This document shows positions 7,147-14,993 of a stretch of DNA of 26,268 nt, one piece after another. The stretch is from VFZP01 sp043755595 (GTDB taxonomy: Bacteria > Acidobacteriota > Terriglobia > Bryobacterales > Bryobacteraceae): assembly GCA_043755595.1 (NCBI GenBank), contig JAYUSQ010000055.1:1-26268 (forward strand), given 5' to 3'. Position 1 is the stretch's first letter, and each line of letters begins with the position of its first letter. The notes beneath the pieces were generated by a model. It was not told the DNA's origin. It ran no database searches and was given only the letters and a program-made list of their open reading frames with translations. The translations under genes and the position numbers were made by a program.

Positions 7147-8590
7147 AGCGGCGGCGATTTTGTTGGCGGCCTGTGTGACTGGCTTGGCCCAATCGCCCAG
7201 CGCGGCGGCGGCTGCGCGGGCGTGGCACACATCGCACTCCACGCAGATTCTCGATGAGTTCCGGGCTTTGCTCGCCATTCCGAACATTGCCCGCGTCGAG
7301 GAAGACATGCGCCGCAACGCCGACTTCATCACCGCGATGTACGCGCGGCGCAGTGTAAAGCTGGAGCGGTTGAGCGTGCCCGGCGCGCCTGCGGTTTTGT
7401 TTGGCGAGATCAAGACCTCGGGCGCGGTGCGCACCGTCCTGTTTTATGCTCACTACGACGGCCAGCCCGTGGATCCGGCGGAGTGGAAAGTCACGCAGCC
7501 GTTTGCCCCGGTGATTCGCGATGGGCGAGTATGGGCGCGCTCGGCCAGTGACGATAAGGCGCCTATCCTGGCGTTAGCAGCCGCACTCGATTCGCTCCGC
7601 GAGGCCAAGGTTCCGTTGCGGGTTAATATCAAGTTCTTTTTCGATGGCGAAGAGGAAGCCGGCTCGCCTCATATCGGCGAGATTATCGACCGGAACAAAA
7701 CGAAGCTGGGCGCGGACGTCTGGCTGTTTTGCGACGGCCCCGTTCACCAGAGCCGGCGTCAACAAGTTGTGTTCGGCGCGCGCGGTTCTTCCAGTGTGCA
7801 AGTGACCGTCTATGGTCCGGTGCGGGAGTTGCATTCGGGGCACTACGGGAACTGGGCTCCGAATCCGGCGATGATGATGGCTCAATTGCTGGCTTCGATG
7901 CAGGATGAAGAGACGGGCAAGGTGTTGGTCAAGGACTTTTATAAGGACACTGAACCGTTGTCGGAGGCTGAACAGAGCGCCATCGCCGCGGCGCCGAATT
8001 TCGACGGAGAGATCCGGAAGGAACTGGGGCTCAATCGCACGTTGGGAGACGGGCAGCGGTTGGATGAACTGGTCAATCGCCCGGCGTTGAATATTCAGGG
8101 CATCACCAGCGCGGGTGTCGGCGCGGAGATGCGCAACGTCATTCCCGATGCGGCGAGCGCCGGTATCGGACTGCGGTTGGCCAAAGGCGACGACTATCGG
8201 CGGCAGCAGGATCGAATCATCGAACATATCCGCGGGCGAGGCTATCACGTGGTGGATGCCGAACCCGACATGGCAACGCGGTTACGCTATCCACGCATCT
8301 GCAAAGTGACGCGCGCCAGCGGCTACAATGGCGTCCGCGCGCCGCTCGATTCCGAGATCGCTCGCCGGGTTTTGGCCGCGGTTGAATCGGCTCGCGGCGA
8401 CGTGGTGCGCCTTCCGACGATGGGTGGGAGTTTACCGATCGCGCCGATCTTTGAGCGGATGGGAGCGCCCGTGATCATCGTGCCGATCGCCAACCACGAC
8501 AACAATCAGCACGGCCATAACGAGAATATCCGGCTGGAGAGTTTGTGGGACGGAATTGAAACGATGGCGGCGTTGCTGGCGATGGAGTAA
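7127..8590 (+). CDS. Exported M20-family metallopeptidase
   Basis: A 487-aa protein with a signal peptide (MAFHTARAAAILLAACVTGLAQ) and an M20 dipeptidase fold. Zinc-site motifs run in order: FYAHYDGQPVDP (HxD), ARSASDDKAPI (bridging Asp), FDGEEEAGSPH (catalytic and metal Glu pair), CDGPVH, and near the C-terminus NHDNNQHGHNENI. A dimerisation/lid region lies between about residues 210 and 330. Likely periplasmic peptide or N-acyl amino-acid hydrolysis. ATG 7127 is preferred because AGGGAAAG stands 9 bases upstream and it opens the signal peptide; a start at 7085 would give a hydrophilic lead. It overlaps the thioesterase and is followed 13 bp later by the next gene. Confidence 0.9.
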   Translation: MAFHTARAAAILLAACVTGLAQSPSAAAAARAWHTSHSTQILDEFRALLAIPNIARVEEDMRRNADFITAMYARRSVKLERLSVPGAPAVLFGEIKTSGAVRTVLFYAHYDGQPVDPAEWKVTQPFAPVIRDGRVWARSASDDKAPILALAAALDSLREAKVPLRVNIKFFFDGEEEAGSPHIGEIIDRNKTKLGADVWLFCDGPVHQSRRQQVVFGARGSSSVQVTVYGPVRELHSGHYGNWAPNPAMMMAQLLASMQDEETGKVLVKDFYKDTEPLSEAEQSAIAAAPNFDGEIRKELGLNRTLGDGQRLDELVNRPALNIQGITSAGVGAEMRNVIPDAASAGIGLRLAKGDDYRRQQDRIIEHIRGRGYHVVDAEPDMATRLRYPRICKVTRASGYNGVRAPLDSEIARRVLAAVESARGDVVRLPTMGGSLPIAPIFERMGAPVIIVPIANHDNNQHGHNENIRLESLWDGIETMAALLAME

Positions 8591-8603
8591 GATCCTCAGT
8601 GAA

Positions 8604-10493
8604 ATGGCGCGCGCTGGAATAGCTCTCGTGGGGTTGATGCTCGTGGCGTTGGCGCTTTGGCGTCAACCGGCGGCGGGGCAGGCAGCGGTCTCGCATTCGG
8701 GGCGAGGCCAGGAAGATCTTTCCTTCTGGATCAATCACAACGGGCTGACTGAAATCGACGTCGAGGGGCAACTTGGATTCGGCGATGCCGCGCGGCTGCT
8801 CATGAGGCGGCGCTCAAATGCGAAGGCGATTGAGAAGTTGCGGGATCGCTTCGTGTTCAAGTCTACTTCTTTCGAGACGCTCAGGACCCCGGATCTGCTG
8901 ACTCGCGACGGCCAGCTCTACGTGATTGCGCAGGGCCGTGTTTTCAATTTGCTGGAACCGGGCGGGTACGCTCACCGCATCGTTGAGCGTGAAGCCGGGG
9001 TGGCCCGGCGCGTGGTGGCGGGGAAACGGATTGCCTTCGACGTACGCCCTCTGGTGCGTTTGCAAGTCGAGTTGGCTGAACCATCGCGGGTCTACATCAC
9101 AGGCAGCGATGGGCTGGGCTACGCGCCCTCCGGCACGATCTCGCGTTTTGTCCCCTTGCCGGCCGAGCAGTTCTTCCACGCAGCCGGGTCATTTGAAATC
9201 GACCTTCCGGCCGGCGACACTCTGATAGAAGCCACGCGCGGTCTTGAGTATGACTGGGCGTCGCGACGAATGGACCTGCGCCAGCCCACCACGATACGCC
9301 TTGCGCCCCGGCGGTGGATCTCGATGGCGTCGCGCGGCTGGTACTCTTCTGACGCGCACATTCACGCCAACTACACGGCGGAGCATCACCAGAACATCAC
9401 GCCCGCAGACGTCCTGACCTACGCGTTGGCCGAGGATCTGAACATCCCCAACATGATGGTGGCCAACTCAGCCGGCGCGTTCGTTCACGACCGCGAGCAC
9501 TTCACCGGCGGGCCGCACCCGTTGAGCCGGCCGGCGTACATTCTTTGGTGGAACGAGGAGATGCGTAACGGCAACGCATATGGCCACATGTGCTTCTATG
9601 GATTGCGCCGATTGGTGGAGCCGCTCTACACGGGATTTGCCGGAACACCGTATTCCGACGAGTATCCGCCCAACTATACGCAGGCCAAAGCGGCGCGCGC
9701 GCAGGGCGGAGCCGTGACGTATGCACACCCGGGGTACTCGGCGGGCATCGAGAATTTTTCGGCGCGCGAATTGCCTGTCGATGTGGCGCTTGGAGAAGTG
9801 GATGCGCTGGACGTCATGTCGAATAACCCGGAAGAGTTCGCGATGCAGAATTGGTATCGTCTGCTGAACTGCGGGTTTCGGTTGGCGATTTCGGCAGGCA
9901 CTGACAGTTTTACCAACGTGGCCGATCATTATGTTCCCGGCGGGCATCGTGTTTACGTGCATACCGGCGCGGGGCGCCCGCTCGAATATGGCGCTTGGTT
10001 GGCAGGGTTCAAAGCGGGCCGGTCGTTTGCCACCAATGGTCCCATGGTGTTCTTGTCGGTGAATGGCAAGGAGCCGGGCGACGAAATTGTTTTGCCTACG
10101 GGCCGCCATCGTCTGCGTGTGAAGGCCGAGATGATTTCACCGCTCGGTAAAGACGATCGTCTTGAACTGGTGGTGAACGGCGAAGCTCGCCCGGTGACTT
10201 CGGTGATTGAAATCGATCGCGGCTCCTGGATCGCGGCACGCGTTAGGGGCGCTTGGCGGCGGTCGATCCTGAACGACGACGCCGCGTTCGCGCACACGAG
10301 TCCGGTGTACGTTAGTGTCGGTGGCGAACTAGCGCGATCGGCGGGTGACGCGCAATTCTGGGTGGGATGGATCGACCAACTTATCGCGCGAACCATCGCA
10401 AGGGGCGGGTTGAAGGATGAAGCGAAGCGAATCGAAGTGGTGAATCTGTTCCGGAAGGCGCAGGCGATTTTTGCGGGGCGAGCGAGGCAATGA
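8604..10493 (+). CDS. Exported CehA/McbA-type PHP-domain metallohydrolase
   Basis: A 629-aa protein with an N-terminal hydrophobic export signal (MARAGIALVGLMLVALAL), about 220 residues of a beta-rich region, then a PHP-like metal domain beginning WYSSDAHIHANYT (HxH), continuing with VTYAHPGYS, EVDALDVMSNN and AISAGTDSFTNVADHYVPGG, and a C-terminal beta domain with KAGRSFATNGPMVFLSVNG. This matches the CehA/McbA family, named after carbaryl hydrolase; most relatives in environmental bacteria have unknown natural substrates, so pesticide hydrolysis should not be assumed. The ATG is at 8604, 13 bp after the peptidase stop, with only a weak ribosome site. Stop overlaps the following gene as ATGA. 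Confidence 0.85.
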   Translation: MARAGIALVGLMLVALALWRQPAAGQAAVSHSGRGQEDLSFWINHNGLTEIDVEGQLGFGDAARLLMRRRSNAKAIEKLRDRFVFKSTSFETLRTPDLLTRDGQLYVIAQGRVFNLLEPGGYAHRIVEREAGVARRVVAGKRIAFDVRPLVRLQVELAEPSRVYITGSDGLGYAPSGTISRFVPLPAEQFFHAAGSFEIDLPAGDTLIEATRGLEYDWASRRMDLRQPTTIRLAPRRWISMASRGWYSSDAHIHANYTAEHHQNITPADVLTYALAEDLNIPNMMVANSAGAFVHDREHFTGGPHPLSRPAYILWWNEEMRNGNAYGHMCFYGLRRLVEPLYTGFAGTPYSDEYPPNYTQAKAARAQGGAVTYAHPGYSAGIENFSARELPVDVALGEVDALDVMSNNPEEFAMQNWYRLLNCGFRLAISAGTDSFTNVADHYVPGGHRVYVHTGAGRPLEYGAWLAGFKAGRSFATNGPMVFLSVNGKEPGDEIVLPTGRHRLRVKAEMISPLGKDDRLELVVNGEARPVTSVIEIDRGSWIAARVRGAWRRSILNDDAAFAHTSPVYVSVGGELARSAGDAQFWVGWIDQLIARTIARGGLKDEAKRIEVVNLFRKAQAIFAGRARQ

Positions 10494-11392
10494 TGAATCG
10501 AAGGCAATTTATCCCTATCCTGGGCGCCGCAGCGGGGACACAGGCGCAGCCAACGGATTGGACGAATTTCCAACTGGCCTGCATGACCCTGCCGTATAGC
10601 CCATTTCCGTTTGCGCGCGCGCTGGAAGGCATTCGGGGCGCGGGCTACCGGTACGTCGCGTGGGGAACGACGCATCCCGATCCGGCCACGGGCGCGCAAA
10701 AACCGATTGTCGATTGGCGCGATCCCGTTTCACGCGCGCGCGACGCGGCACGGCAGTCGCGCGATGCCGGACTTACGCCAGTGATGATGTTTGCGATGGT
10801 GAACATCGAAGCGCCCGATGGCCCGGACGCGCACGCGCGGCGAATCGAACAAGCTGCGGCTGCGGGCATTCCGTACCTGCTCACCTTTGGACATACCCAG
10901 CCCGGGAAATTCGAAGCGGCCATCGCGACGCTCAAGCAGGCAGGGCCGTTGGCGCGTCAGGCAGGTGTGCAGGTGTTGATCAAACAGCACGGCGGCAACA
11001 CCGCAACCGGCGTCGATTGCGCGCGAATTATCGCCGAGGTCGGGGATGACGGAGTACGGCTCTGTTACGACGCGGGCAATGTGATGGACTACCAGGGGAC
11101 CGATCCGATCCCCGATATTGCAAAGGTCTGGCGTGACATCCGAGCCTTCTGTATCAAGGACCATCGGGACCATCCGAAGGACGAAGACTGCGGGCCGGGG
11201 TTCGGTGAGATCGATCACTACCGGCTGCTGGCGCATGTGATGCGGACTGGGCGGACGATGCCGCTGGCTTTTGAGAATATATTCGCGCCACTGGTGCCGC
11301 GTCCGAAGACGGCCGAGGGGGTGGATCGCCTGGCGCTGCGGGCGCGTGAGTATGTGGAGGCGGTGCTTGAGGGACTGCGTGCGGCAGGTTAG
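10490..11392 (+). CDS. Tat-exported TIM-barrel sugar isomerase/epimerase-like protein
   Basis: A 300-aa xylose-isomerase-like TIM barrel (sugar phosphate isomerase/epimerase superfamily). The leader MNRRQFIPILGAAAGTQA has the twin arginine typical of Tat substrates in this phylum. Barrel features: GIRGAGYRYVAWG, TLKQAGPLARQAGVQVLIKQHGG, LCYDAGNVMDYQG, FCIKDHRDHP, and LAFENIF. The metal-site Glu/Asp/His pattern is plausible, but the exact reaction is unknown. ATG 10490 overlaps the previous stop (ATGA) and a second ATG follows at 10493. Last gene of the exported-hydrolase unit; its TAG abuts the stop of the decayed HNH gene on the other strand with no spacer. Confidence 0.85.
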   Translation: MMNRRQFIPILGAAAGTQAQPTDWTNFQLACMTLPYSPFPFARALEGIRGAGYRYVAWGTTHPDPATGAQKPIVDWRDPVSRARDAARQSRDAGLTPVMMFAMVNIEAPDGPDAHARRIEQAAAAGIPYLLTFGHTQPGKFEAAIATLKQAGPLARQAGVQVLIKQHGGNTATGVDCARIIAEVGDDGVRLCYDAGNVMDYQGTDPIPDIAKVWRDIRAFCIKDHRDHPKDEDCGPGFGEIDHYRLLAHVMRTGRTMPLAFENIFAPLVPRPKTAEGVDRLALRAREYVEAVLEGLRAAG

Positions 11393-11815
11393 CTAGACGC
11401 CGGGCCAACGGTATTGTGGTTCCCGGTTGAGCCGCAGCCTTAACATTGGCCGCACGGCCTCGTTCATCCCCAAAAAGTTACTCAGTAGTCCGGCCAATCG
11501 AAGTCGTCCCGGTGATCTCCAGGCCAATCGATCTTGCACCGCTCACAGAAAAATGGCCGGCCCATGAGTCTGTCCGGGGATTGTATAGTCGCGTTAGTAG
11601 CCCTGACGCGGGATCGATACCTGCCAGATTCGGACCCTTCTTCCGATTGCATTGCCCGCAAGCCAGGGCAAGATTGTCGAATGTAGCCGCGCCGCCATGC
11701 TGCGAGCCACGATATGCTCGATCTCGAAAAGCCTTTGAAACGCACCCTGCGGCAGGAGGCAATATTCGCATCGCTGTCCGGCGCGGCGCCTGACGGCGTC
11801 CGCTAGTAGTTTCAA
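11393..11815 (-). pseudogene. HNH endonuclease, broken by two frameshifts
   Basis: Reading from a TTG at 11815 gives LKLLADAVRRRAGQRCEYC, then FEIEHIVAR; at about 11700-11706 the frame slips by one base and continues QHGGAATFDNLALACGQC with NRKKGPNLAGIDP and WAGHFSVSGARSIGLEI; near 11485-11500 it slips back to LLSNFLGMNEAVRPM and ends at TAG 11395-11393. Joined, the segments make an HNH nuclease of about 140 aa with paired CxxC zinc motifs (CEYC, CGQC), the EIEH catalytic region and the NLALAC asparagine. As sequenced, the catalytic histidine and the second CxxC are in different frames, so no active enzyme is expected. Sequencing error cannot be excluded for either slip, but two in one gene favours decay. 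Confidence 0.85.
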
Positions 11816-11991
11816 TCAGGTGGAGGATGAAGGAATTGACGAGCCCCGGCGTGCCAATAAGCCAGAAGGTCTTCGACGTGCAAGTAGGCCTCCAATTCCT
11901 CGGTCTCTTGGCTGGTCAATGTTCCTTCATTCGCCTTGACACCGAGGTCATCCATGCGGGCGGCAATGTCCTTTGGAAAATCGACGCTCAA
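11812..11991 (-). CDS. Small partner ORF upstream of the HNH gene (59 aa)
   Basis: From TTG at 11991 the frame encodes 59 aa: it begins MSVDFPKDIAARMDDLG, has a turn NEGTLTSQETEELEAYL typical of two short acidic helices, and ends DLLAYWHAGARQFLHPPPD. The TGA overlaps the HNH TTG as TTGA, indicating translational coupling. I recognise similar small acidic ORFs placed directly before HNH genes of this kind in Acidobacteria, Planctomycetes and cyanobacteria; the role is not established, and antitoxin or immunity for the nuclease is my inference. An in-frame TGA lies a few codons upstream of the start, so the N-terminus could also be truncated. Confidence 0.6.
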   Translation of the reverse strand: MSVDFPKDIAARMDDLGVKANEGTLTSQETEELEAYLHVEDLLAYWHAGARQFLHPPPD

Positions 11992-12019
11992 GATCGTTTC
12001 GGCTTTGCGTCAAAGTGGC

Positions 12020-12382
12020 GAAGCGGCGTGGCGCGGCTCACGTGGCGGCGCTTATATTGCATCGCCGGTCTTCGCCGCCAAGCGGTTGTTCACGGTGAAT
12101 CTGAATTGCGTGATGACCTGCTTGAACCCGCAGAACGGCCAAATAATTTGGCAACAGCGGTTGGAATCGCAAGGCGACTGCTACGCAAGCCCGGTCGCGT
12201 CCGGAGCGAGGGTATTCGTGCTGACGACGGCGGGCGAGCTCTTTTCTTTGGCCGCTGCCGGGCCTTTTCAGATCACGCACAAACTCGAACTCAGTGGTGA
12301 GCGAGTTCTGGCGAGCCCGGCTATTGCGGGCGGGGCGATGTATCTGCGATCCGATTCGAATTTGCATGCCCTGTTACCCTGA
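12020..12382 (+). pseudogene. 5'-truncated PQQ-type beta-propeller fragment
   Basis: The plus frame ending at TGA 12382 reads AAWRGSRGGAYIASPVF, then LNPQNGQIIWQQRLE, GDCYASPVASGARVFVLTTAG and VLASPAIAGGAMYLRSDSN, which are the last blades of a PQQ-like (BamB/quinoprotein type) beta-propeller. No N-terminal blades, signal peptide or credible start precede it: the upstream DNA is the minus-strand 59-aa ORF region. Interpreted as the 3' remainder of a deleted gene. The left limit is approximate. truB starts 6 bases after its stop. Confidence 0.75.
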
Positions 12383-12387
12383 CAGAG

Positions 12388-13269
12388 ATGGATGGAGTGA
12401 TCGTCGTCGACAAGCCCAAGGGCTGGACCAGTCACGACATCGTCGGCAAGATGCGTGGTATCGCGGGAACGCGGAGCATCGGGCATCTGGGCACGTTGGA
12501 CCCCATGGCGACCGGCGTGTTGCCGCTAGTGATCGATCGGGCCACGCGGCTGGCGCGGTTTTTCGTCAAGAACGACAAGGTGTACGAAGGCACAATCCGT
12601 TTCGGGTTTGCGACGGACAGTTACGACGCCGAGGGGCAGGCGGCCAGTGAAGCGCGCGAATTCATCGCGACGCCCGAAGCGATCGAGCCGCTGCTGGCGC
12701 AATTCCGCGGTACTTTCATGCAAACTCCGCCTGCCGTTTCGGCGAAGAAGATTAATGGGCAGCCGGCCTATAAGTTAGCCCGGAAGAAGATAGCGGTTGA
12801 ACTCGCGCCAGTGGAAGTGACAGTGCATGAACTAACTGTGCTCGGTTGCGACGGGCCGGAAGTTCGCGTGCGCGTGCATTGTTCGTCTGGCACTTACTTA
12901 CGCGCAATCGCGCACGAACTCGGGCAAGCTGCCGGCGTGGGTGCGCATCTTTCGGCGCTGCGGCGCTTGCGGGCTGGCGACTTTACGATCGAGAGTGCGC
13001 GAACCGTCGATCAGTTACAGGAGCTTGCCACGGCGGGCCGGCTCGCCGAAGCCCTGCTCCCGGGCGCGCAACTGCTGCCCGATTTTCCTAGCTATGTAGT
13101 GGACCGGATCACCGAAGGGCAGATCCGGCAAGGTCGTGATTTTCGCACGTCGCCTTTTCGCACGCCGGTCGACGCGCGTTACGTCAAAGCCATCACGGAA
13201 GATGGAGTCTTGCTGGCTGTTGGCGAGGCCGTGTTGCCGAACCTCTACCATCCAATGATGGTGCTGTAG
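12388..13269 (+). CDS. truB: tRNA pseudouridine(55) synthase TruB
   Basis: Isomerises U55 to pseudouridine in the T-loop of tRNAs. The 293-aa protein has the conserved start VIVVDKPKGWTSHDIV, the catalytic motif GHLGTLDPMATGVL (Asp38), KVYEGTIRFGFATDSYDAEG, and TPPAVSAKKINGQPAYKLAR; a small C-terminal PUA-like region ends DGVLLAVGEA. ATG 12388 sits just after the PQQ fragment with no strong ribosome site (GACAGAG is the nearest). Usually truB lies with rbfA, infB and rpsO; those are not here, so it seems to stand alone after a rearranged region. It appears intact. Confidence 0.96.
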   Translation: MDGVIVVDKPKGWTSHDIVGKMRGIAGTRSIGHLGTLDPMATGVLPLVIDRATRLARFFVKNDKVYEGTIRFGFATDSYDAEGQAASEAREFIATPEAIEPLLAQFRGTFMQTPPAVSAKKINGQPAYKLARKKIAVELAPVEVTVHELTVLGCDGPEVRVRVHCSSGTYLRAIAHELGQAAGVGAHLSALRRLRAGDFTIESARTVDQLQELATAGRLAEALLPGAQLLPDFPSYVVDRITEGQIRQGRDFRTSPFRTPVDARYVKAITEDGVLLAVGEAVLPNLYHPMMVL

Positions 13270-13278
13270 GCTTGGGGG

Positions 13279-14967
13279 ATGTTTCGCGTCCTCTCTCGCT
13301 TTTGCCCAGCTTTCGATCCGGCCTGTAGTTACTGGCGGACTGCGGGTTACCGGCATCAAACTGATTGATGGAACCGGGCAGACGATACTGCTGCAGGGCA
13401 CTGAGGCTCCAAATCGATCTTGGGCTCGACTATGCGGCTTCCGATAAGCGTGGCGCGCAGCGAGCGCGACCCCGCCTACATTCTCCATGTGACGGAGTTG
13501 ATCCGGCGAGCCAATCAAGCCGAACTCTTTGCAATTCTCGTGGCCGTGGAAGAAGGCGCGAAGTTGCCCACGCAGCGCACACTCGCGTTTTGGATCAAGT
13601 GGGCCGAGCACTTCAAGAACGCGCCACTAGTCGGCTTCGATCTCTTCGGCGAACCGGAAACCGATTTCGTACCCGGACATCGCGAAGGAACGCGGACCGA
13701 GAATGACTGGCGGTTTTGGCGGAACGGAGGAGTCGACACGGCTGGCCGCACGATCGTAGGGATGCAGAGTCTGGCGGCCGCAATTCGCGCCACCGGGGCC
13801 GCGCAGCCGATAGTGGCCATGGCTTTCGAAGACGAGATGCTCCTGCAAGGTTTCGGCGAACGATGGTTTCTCGACGCCGCCAATGTCATCTACGAAGTCT
13901 GTCCGATGAATCGCTTCCACGCGAGCAATCGAGCCCGCGACCAGGCGTTCGGTTTCCTTGCCTCTCGGGCGCCTTTGATGGCCTCGGGATGGGATCCTGA
14001 ACTCACGCGCGATGACGCCGAGTGCCGCGCCGCGCCTCGTGATTTTCAGGGGACCGCCGCACTCGTACGCTCGCATATGGAGTATTTCGACTCCAATGCG
14101 ATCTCATGGTCGGCGTCGTCCTTCACGCCGGGCAAGCTGATCTACGGCCTCAACGCTATGGAGCCAACGCAACTCTACAAAGAGATCGAGTGTGGCGTGG
14201 TGCAACTGCCGGCGCAGGGCATCGGTCTCGAAGTGCAGCTTCATCAATGGGGCATGACGAACGAGAATCTAATCACGGTAAGTGGAGGAGCGGGGGCTAT
14301 TGAGATACCACTCGGCGGCGTCGCTATCGGCTATGCGCCGGTCACCGAAACTCCTGAATCGGCGCCGGAAGGGGCTCCGGTTCCTACCGAACTGGGCGGG
14401 GTCTCGATCCAGATCACCGATTCAGCGGGCGTCGCGCGGTTGGCGCCGTTGCTCTACGCAGGGATCGGCAGCGTGAATTTTCTGATCGATCCCAACACAG
14501 CCCCCGGTATGGCCCAAACCAAGCTACTGCGCGGCAAAGGTTCCGCAGGGAAGGAGCCGGAGGGCTGCATTGTAGTATCGCCGGTCGCTCCCGGCTTCTA
14601 CAGCGCGACGATGAATGCGCGCGGTCCCGCGGTTGGGATTGCGGTGGAAGGCGATATCTCCCATCCACTGTCGGAATGCGACGATGTCTCCACTTGTCGT
14701 ACGATTCCCGTTCAAGTCGCGCCCGACGGCTCGACGATGATTCATCTGTTTGGCAGCGGCTTCCGCAACGCGGTCGACGGCCCCTTGCGCGCCACAATCG
14801 GCGGACAGCACGTACACATCGTGGAAGCCGGGCCGGACTGGGGCTTCTCAGTTAACGACCGGTTGGTCTTGCAGATCCGGCCTGAACTTGCCGGGTTGGG
14901 TGAGGAAGATTTAGTCTTCTGGGCCGGCCCGCGCGTCGCCAATGTTGTGCGAATTCGCCTGAACTAA
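13279..14967 (+). pseudogene. Glycosidase-like protein with TIGR03437-type tail, 5' end frameshifted
   Basis: From TTG 13420 (or ATG 13432) an open frame of about 510 codons runs to TAA 14967: MRLPISVARSERDP, FDLFGEPETDF, NVIYEVCPMNRFHAS, ISWSASSFTPGKLIYGL resemble a GH5-type (beta/alpha)8 fold, where GEPE would hold the acid/base Glu. The usual nucleophile segment reads PLMASGWDPEL, without an obvious Glu. From about residue 310 (GGVSIQITDSAG, SVNFLIDPNTAPG, GFYSATMNARGP, IHLFGSGFRN, ATIGGQ) it matches the Solibacter C-terminal family TIGR03437. The missing N-terminus lies in another frame at 13285-13411: a signal-peptide end SSLAFAQ, then GGLRVTGIKLIDG and TILLQGTEAP. Some 20 residues usually between GTEAP and MRLP are missing. 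The ORF may still be translated from an internal start. Confidence 0.7.
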
Positions 14968-14993
14968 AGCGGTTGCGTTATCCTAATTTCACT

